Source: Methylomonas sp.
GTDB taxonomy: Bacteria; Pseudomonadota; Gammaproteobacteria; Methylococcales; Methylomonadaceae
Direction of reading: 5' to 3'
Length of the DNA: 9,926 nucleotides
NCBI GenBank assembly: GCA_026988195.1
Contig: JALSLS010000370.1
Coordinates: forward strand, 1 to 9,926
Each line of letters opens with the position of its first letter. Position 1 is the first letter of the stretch. The notes below the pieces were generated by a model. That model was given only the letters and a program-made list of their open reading frames with translations, was not told where the DNA came from and made no database searches. The position numbers and the translations under genes were made by a program. This document shows, one piece after another, positions 5,843 to 9,926 of this stretch.

Positions 5843-5874
5843 GATTCAAATTGAGTGTTTTTTGCATTTGAATC
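5843..5874 (+). terminator. Hairpin after trpS whose right arm became the MITE target site
   Basis: GATTCAAAT (5843-5851) and ATTTGAATC (5866-5874) form a 9-bp stem with a 14-base T-rich loop starting 13 bases after the trpS stop. The last eight bases of the right arm, TTTGAATC, are the sequence duplicated by the element inserted next to it. No T-run follows, so terminator function is uncertain. Confidence 0.35.
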
Positions 5875-6027
5875 GTAACCGTTCACCTCCCCCTTTGAAA
5901 AAGGTCTCAATCGGCTCCTGCCTAGTGCGACACTAGTACATCCATGTACAACGGGGGATTGAGGGGGATTTGTCTAATAAAATCTCACCTAACCCCTCTT
6001 TTCCAAAGAGGGGGGCTGAACGGTTAC
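5875..6027. mobile_element. Palindromic MITE, IS66-like ends, copy 2 (8-bp target duplication TTTGAATC), interrupted
   Basis: This is the same element as at 1049-1152, with identical ends GTAACCGTTCA and TGAACGGTTAC, the same CCCCCTTTGAAAAAGG arm and the same GATTTGTCTAATAAAATCT centre. It differs by a few point changes (for example CTCACC for CTCCCC), a one-base deletion near the right end, and a roughly 50-bp insertion in the left arm. Direct repeats TTTGAATC at 5867-5874 and 6028-6035 flank it exactly. The near identity of the two copies suggests recent spread. It lies in the trpS-rapA gap, so the rapA promoter must be in the 75 bp to its right or within the element. Confidence 0.85.
5905..5952. 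repeat. 48-bp insertion inside MITE copy 2, two tandem mini-hairpins
   Basis: Comparison with copy 1 shows extra sequence between GAAAAAGG and GGGGGATTGAGG. It contains two perfect small inverted repeats back to back: CTAGTG-CGA-CACTAG (5922-5936) and GTACAT-CC-ATGTAC (5936-5949), sharing one base. Its first bases CTCAATC (5906-5912) are complementary to GATTGAG just right of the insertion (5957-5963), so the insert can be closed into a larger stem. It is less AT-rich than the surroundings. It looks like an independent short dispersed repeat, but only one copy is in the window. Confidence 0.6.
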
Positions 6028-6101
6028 TTTGAATCTATAAAGTTTGTGTTAAGTGTAAATTGGTTGCACTTGGATTGAAAAAGAGTAGAAAATTTTAATA
6101 T

Positions 6102-8876
6102 ATGAGTGATTTTATCCCCGGACAACGATGGATTAGTAATACAGAATCTGAACTTGGCTTAGGTTTGATTTTAGAAGCAGAATTTAATCGAGTGACAGTA
6201 CTGTATCTAGCGACAGGCGATAAACGTATTTATGCGATCGATAATGCACCCTTAACGCGAGCTATGTTTGCTCAGGGGGACGAAATTGAGTCTACAGAAA
6301 ATATTAAAATCATTGTTAATGAGGTGATTGAACAGGATGGTTTGATTACCTATTCTGGGGTTGATGATATGGGGGATCCATGCCTTCTAGAAGAAATGGA
6401 TTTAAATCATCATATCCAATTTAACAAACCCCAAGATAGACTTTTTACCGGACAGATAGACCCCAGTAACTGGTTCCTATTGCGTTATGAAACTTGGCAA
6501 AGGCAGCAACAGCACCAGCAATCTGCCGTAAAAGGTTTGCAAGGCGCACGCGCATCATTAATTGCACACCAACTGTATATTGCACATGAGGCTGCTAGTC
6601 GTGTTGATCCACGGATTATGCTGGCAGATGAAGTGGGCCTAGGTAAAACCATCGAAGCAGGATTGATACTGCAATACCGTTTAATTAATGGCTTGAGTCA
6701 ACGCCAACTCATTATTGTGCCAGAAAGTTTGCTGCATCAGTGGTTGGTCGAAATGATTAGGCGATTTAACCTAAGATTTAGCATTTTTGATGAGGCGCGT
6801 TGTCAAGCGGTTAATGAGCCAAACCCTTTTGTTACCGAGCAATTGGTACTTTGTTCGCAAAACTTTTTCTCGCAATACCCTCAGCGCCAAAAACAAGCAT
6901 TAGAGGCAGGTTGGGATATTGTAGTGGTTGATGAGGCTCATCACTTAGAATGGAATGAGCAAAGCCCTAGTGCTGATTATTTGTTTGTAGAACAACTGGC
7001 AGTTACCAGTCCTGGGTTGATTTTATTAACGGCTACCCCAGAACAACTGGGAAAAGAAAGCCATTTTGCTCGATTAAGGCTATTAGACCCAGACCGTTTT
7101 TATCAATTCGATCAATTTTTAGCTGAAGAAGCCGGCTTTGAACCTGTTGCCGACGCAGCAAGGCTCTTAATTTCAGGTGAATTGATTTCTGAAGTTCAGA
7201 AGCAAAGTTTAATAAGCTTACTAAAGCAAGATAATGTTAATGCATTACTTGAACAAGTCAATAAATCAGAAACCGCAGACAAAGCACGGGAAGAGCTAAT
7301 TGAATTATTGCTAGACCATCATGGTACAGGGCGTATTTTATTTAGAAATTCACGTCAAACAGTACAAGGATTTCCAGAGCGGGAAAGTTACGGGTATCCA
7401 TTACGAGGTGAAGCAACTTCTACACTTGAACAAAGCCCTTACTTTAGCTGGTTATTAAACAAGCTAACAGAATTACAAGACAACAATGAAAAAGCCTTAT
7501 TAATTTGTAAGCAAGCTGAGACGGTTATTCAACTAGAAAAAACCTTAAGAATGGGTCAAGGTATCAGCACAGCAGTGTTTCATGAAGGAATGAGTATTGT
7601 TGAGCGAGATAGAGCCGCCGCCTATTTTTCTGATGAAGATAGCACCGTACCTTTATTGATTTGTTCTGAGATTGGAAGTGAGGGTCGAAACTTCCAAATG
7701 GTACATCATTTGATTTTATTTGATTTACCTGAAAACCCCGATTTATTGCAACAGCGGATAGGGCGGTTAGATCGTATTGGGCAAAAACATGTGATTCAAA
7801 TTCATATTCCCTTCTTACTCAACTCGCCACAGCAAGTGCTTTACCGTTGGTATGAAGAAGGTTTTAATGCATTTCAACGAAATTGTTCAGCAGCCTCGCA
7901 GGTGGCTAACCAGTTAGCGGAAGAATTAGCCCATGTTCTTAACACGGTCAATCAGCAGGATATAGATAACTTTGTTGCAAAAACAGAGCTATTAAATAAG
8001 CAGCTTGAACAAGATATGCATAATGGGCGAGATCAATTATTAGAATTGAACTCTTGTCGAATGGAGCAAGCTCAAGAATTGATAGATCAAATAAAGCTTA
8101 TTGATAGAGATAGCTCTCTATGGTCCTATATGGAATCAATATTCGATTGTTATGGAGTTGATGTGGAGTATCACTCTACCGATTGTCATATTCTTAGGCC
8201 GAGTGAAAATTTACGTATTTCTTATTTTCCAATGTTGTCAGAAGATGGGGTGACAGTTACAGTCAATCGAGAAATTGCCTTAGCTAGAGAAGATATGCAG
8301 TTTATCACTCAAGAACACCCGATGGTAATGGGGGCTATGGATTTAGTCATGTCCAGTGAAACAGGAAATGCTGCATTAGGAGTAGTTAAGCATCCAGAGC
8401 TGAAGGCAGGGCAGTTTTTGCTTGAATTATTATTTGTAGTGGAATGCAGTGCCCCAGCAGAATTAAAAGTAGGTCGTTTTTTACCTCACACCCCGATTAG
8501 AGTATTAATTAATCAGAATAAGCAAGATATGAGTGAGCAGATCAGTCATCAGAGTTTATTTGAGACCGGGAGTAAGTTTGATAAAGATCAAATCGTTAGC
8601 TTTATTAATAATCAACGAAATAATTTAACCGATATGATCAAAATAGCTGAAGAGAGCGCTAGGCGAACTATGCAAAGTCTAGTAGTAGAAGCTAACGAAC
8701 AGATGCTAGCCTCTTTAACGGCTGAAATAAAACGGTTGGTTAGGTTAAAAAAGATTAACCCGAGTATAAAAGACTTGGAAATAGAACAGTTAAAAGACAT
8801 GGCTATGCTATCTCATGAAAATATAGGGCAAGCACAGTTGAGGTTAGATGCTGTGAGATTTATAATTACCAGTTAA
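6102..8876 (+). CDS. rapA: RNA polymerase-associated ATPase RapA (HepA)
   Basis: This SWI2/SNF2-family ATPase binds core RNA polymerase and promotes its recycling after termination. It has 924 residues, against about 968 in E. coli. The N-terminus has the tandem Tudor-like region opening with GQRWISNTESELGLGLILE. The ATPase lobe has Walker A DEVGLGKT (176-183), DEAH (277-280) in VVVDEAHHLEW, and LLTATPEQLGKESHFARLRL. The second lobe has AVFHEGMSIVERDRAAAYF, SEIGSEGRNFQ, and the arginine-finger motif QQRIGRLDRIGQ (550-561). The C-terminal RapA-specific part (AREDMQFITQEHP; SAPAELKVGRFLPHTPIRVL; final LDAVRFII) is complete. The shorter length is mostly explained by a compact linker after FPERE (about residues 430-450), where E. 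coli has several tens of residues more. No strong ribosome site is seen; AAGAG at 6081-6085 is 16 bases upstream. It is probably transcribed separately from trpS. Confidence 0.97.
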   Translation: MSDFIPGQRWISNTESELGLGLILEAEFNRVTVLYLATGDKRIYAIDNAPLTRAMFAQGDEIESTENIKIIVNEVIEQDGLITYSGVDDMGDPCLLEEMDLNHHIQFNKPQDRLFTGQIDPSNWFLLRYETWQRQQQHQQSAVKGLQGARASLIAHQLYIAHEAASRVDPRIMLADEVGLGKTIEAGLILQYRLINGLSQRQLIIVPESLLHQWLVEMIRRFNLRFSIFDEARCQAVNEPNPFVTEQLVLCSQNFFSQYPQRQKQALEAGWDIVVVDEAHHLEWNEQSPSADYLFVEQLAVTSPGLILLTATPEQLGKESHFARLRLLDPDRFYQFDQFLAEEAGFEPVADAARLLISGELISEVQKQSLISLLKQDNVNALLEQVNKSETADKAREELIELLLDHHGTGRILFRNSRQTVQGFPERESYGYPLRGEATSTLEQSPYFSWLLNKLTELQDNNEKALLICKQAETVIQLEKTLRMGQGISTAVFHEGMSIVERDRAAAYFSDEDSTVPLLICSEIGSEGRNFQMVHHLILFDLPENPDLLQQRIGRLDRIGQKHVIQIHIPFLLNSPQQVLYRWYEEGFNAFQRNCSAASQVANQLAEELAHVLNTVNQQDIDNFVAKTELLNKQLEQDMHNGRDQLLELNSCRMEQAQELIDQIKLIDRDSSLWSYMESIFDCYGVDVEYHSTDCHILRPSENLRISYFPMLSEDGVTVTVNREIALAREDMQFITQEHPMVMGAMDLVMSSETGNAALGVVKHPELKAGQFLLELLFVVECSAPAELKVGRFLPHTPIRVLINQNKQDMSEQISHQSLFETGSKFDKDQIVSFINNQRNNLTDMIKIAEESARRTMQSLVVEANEQMLASLTAEIKRLVRLKKINPSIKDLEIEQLKDMAMLSHENIGQAQLRLDAVRFIITS

Positions 8877-8902
8877 ACTTTAAGGTTTTTAAAGTTGGCT
8901 GG
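8869..8902 (+). terminator. Hairpin overlapping the rapA stop codon
   Basis: AACTTTAA (8876-8883) and TTAAAGTT (8889-8896) pair with a 5-base GGTTT loop. The outer CCAG (8869-8872) and CTGG (8899-8902) extend the stem across a small internal bulge. The stem begins within the final codons of rapA. No T-run follows, so it could be a weak terminator or an mRNA-end stabiliser. Confidence 0.35.
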
Positions 8903-8954
8903 CAAATAAGAAATTTAACTTTTTCGACGAAGATCAAGTTAATTATATAAAAAT

Positions 8955-8961
8955 AAAGAGG
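8955..8961 (+). promoter_or_regulatory. Ribosome binding site supporting a TTG start
   Basis: AAAGAGG lies 9 bases before TTG 8971. A second purine stretch AAAGAGG at 8962-8968 is only 2 bases away and too close. No ATG or GTG in frame is found upstream before the rapA end. The first in-frame ATG downstream would remove about 110 residues, including the first histidine box. Confidence 0.6.
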
Positions 8962-8970
8962 AAAGAGGTT

Positions 8971-9926
8971 TTGAGTAAACATATCTACCATACAATTGAC
9001 CGAGATCAATTAGCTAAAGATTTAGATGAAATTCGCGCAGAAGTTTTAGCCGACTTAGGCGATGAAGACATTAAGCATTTAAAGAAAATTGAGCGGTGGG
9101 GTCGCTTATGTACGGCTATAGGTTATGGCACAGCATGGATTATACCTAACCCTATATCGGCCTATTTAATCAGTCAGGGAAGCACTACTCGCTGGACAAC
9201 GATAGCCCATCATATAACCCATAGAGCCTACGATAGAATAGAGGGAATCCCTAAAAACTATACCAGTAAAGGCTTTGCCAGAGGAAATAGACGTTTTCTT
9301 GACTGGATGGAATGGATGGTTCCAGCAGCGTGGGATAAAGAACATAATGATTTACATCATTATAATTTAGGCGAAAAGGCTGACCCAGACCAAGTTGAAT
9401 TTAATATGGAAGAATTCTTAAATATTAAAATGCCTATGCCGGTAAGATATATTTTTCTGGGGCTTATGGCATGTACTTGGAAGTTTTTATATTACGCACC
9501 GTCAACATTAAAGGAGCTTAGAGCCTTTACTGCTAAAAAAGCAGGAAAGCCTGTTCCTGAATATTCCCGTGCTGATGAGTGGAACCCACTAAAACCCGAA
9601 GGTTGGGAGTTGTGGAGCCAATGCTTACTGCCTTATATTGGTTTTCGCTTTGTACTGTTCCCCCTATTATTTATCCCGATTGGTATGGTAACAGCAATAG
9701 GCGGCACGGTAGCAGCAACCAATGTATTAATTAACTCATTGATGGCCGAAGTGTTTGCTAATTTACATACCTTCCTCATTATTGGGACTAACCACGTAGG
9801 GGATGACCTATTTGTCTTTGAAGAAAAATCTAAGAGTAAAGGTGAATTTTATTTGAGACAAATTCTGGGCTCAACAAACTTTGCAACGGGCACAGATAGA
9901 ATTGATTTTCTTCATGGCTGGTTAAA
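8971..9926 (+). CDS. Membrane fatty acid desaturase, C-terminus cut by window edge
   Basis: Starting at TTG 8971 the frame stays open for 318 codons to the window edge (MSKHIYHTIDRDQLAKDLDE). It belongs to the membrane di-iron fatty acid desaturase/hydroxylase superfamily. The first histidine box is HHITH at 80-84, and the second is HNDLHH at 125-130 within WDKEHNDLHHYNLGE. The conserved NHVGDDLFVF (274-283) follows, with hydrophobic segments around 49-66, 157-177 and 221-270. The third box (QxxHH) would be expected just after IDFLHGWL, which is where the window ends. Such enzymes introduce double bonds in membrane lipid acyl chains using O2 and an electron donor; substrate and position cannot be told. 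The LHHYNLGExADPDxVE block is characteristic of a bacterial subgroup of about 380 residues, so some 60 residues may be missing. It follows rapA by 94 bp on the same strand. Confidence 0.88.
   Translation, partial: MSKHIYHTIDRDQLAKDLDEIRAEVLADLGDEDIKHLKKIERWGRLCTAIGYGTAWIIPNPISAYLISQGSTTRWTTIAHHITHRAYDRIEGIPKNYTSKGFARGNRRFLDWMEWMVPAAWDKEHNDLHHYNLGEKADPDQVEFNMEEFLNIKMPMPVRYIFLGLMACTWKFLYYAPSTLKELRAFTAKKAGKPVPEYSRADEWNPLKPEGWELWSQCLLPYIGFRFVLFPLLFIPIGMVTAIGGTVAATNVLINSLMAEVFANLHTFLIIGTNHVGDDLFVFEEKSKSKGEFYLRQILGSTNFATGTDRIDFLHGWL

Noticed and set aside
8612..8800. 62-codon minus-strand open frame inside rapA
   Set aside because: It lies wholly within the conserved C-terminal coding region of rapA on the opposite strand and has no recognisable product or start context.

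Overview
The window is AT-rich bacterial chromosome, most likely from a gammaproteobacterium. RapA, QueD, TrpRS and a YqiB-type DUF1249 protein are all of gammaproteobacterial character. A copper nitrite reductase and a membrane fatty acid desaturase would fit a free-living or symbiotic aerobe such as a methanotroph or sulfur oxidiser, but the sequence does not fix the genus.

Layout, left to right. Positions 1-961 (minus) hold the N-terminal part of a CHASE2 sensor protein, cut by the window edge. A gene-poor stretch follows (962-1601) with a 104-bp palindromic mobile element. Then come a lipoprotein-type copper nitrite reductase, nirK (1602-2690, plus), a hairpin, and a small Arg/Tyr/His-rich lipoprotein of unknown function (2809-3222, plus). 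A convergent minus-strand block follows: a DUF1249/YqiB-like gene, a QueD/6-pyruvoyl-tetrahydropterin synthase gene, and a small PilZ-domain gene. The gap between the PilZ gene and the divergent trpS (4816-5829, plus) holds a second, unrelated 160-bp palindromic repeat. After trpS comes another copy of the first mobile element, carrying its own 48-bp insertion. Next are rapA (6102-8876, plus), the RNA polymerase recycling ATPase, and a fatty acid desaturase that starts at TTG 8971 and runs off the right edge.

The genes are mostly unlinked single functions. NirK (nitrite to NO in the cell envelope) is not accompanied by a NO reductase or a recognisable nitrite/NO regulator here. QueD and DUF1249 are only 3 bp apart and are probably co-transcribed. 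TrpS and RapA are housekeeping proteins.

The most informative non-coding signal is a family of short palindromic elements. Both copies begin GTAACCGTTCA and end with its reverse complement, and each is flanked by a perfect 8-bp direct repeat (TATAAAAA; TTTGAATC). GTAA ends plus 8-bp target duplication match the known hallmarks of IS66-family transposition, so these look like IS66-mobilised MITEs. One sits in a degenerate relic of an apparently similar element, and the other has itself been interrupted. I see no convincing undescribed multi-gene system, no CRISPR array, and no tRNA or rRNA gene.
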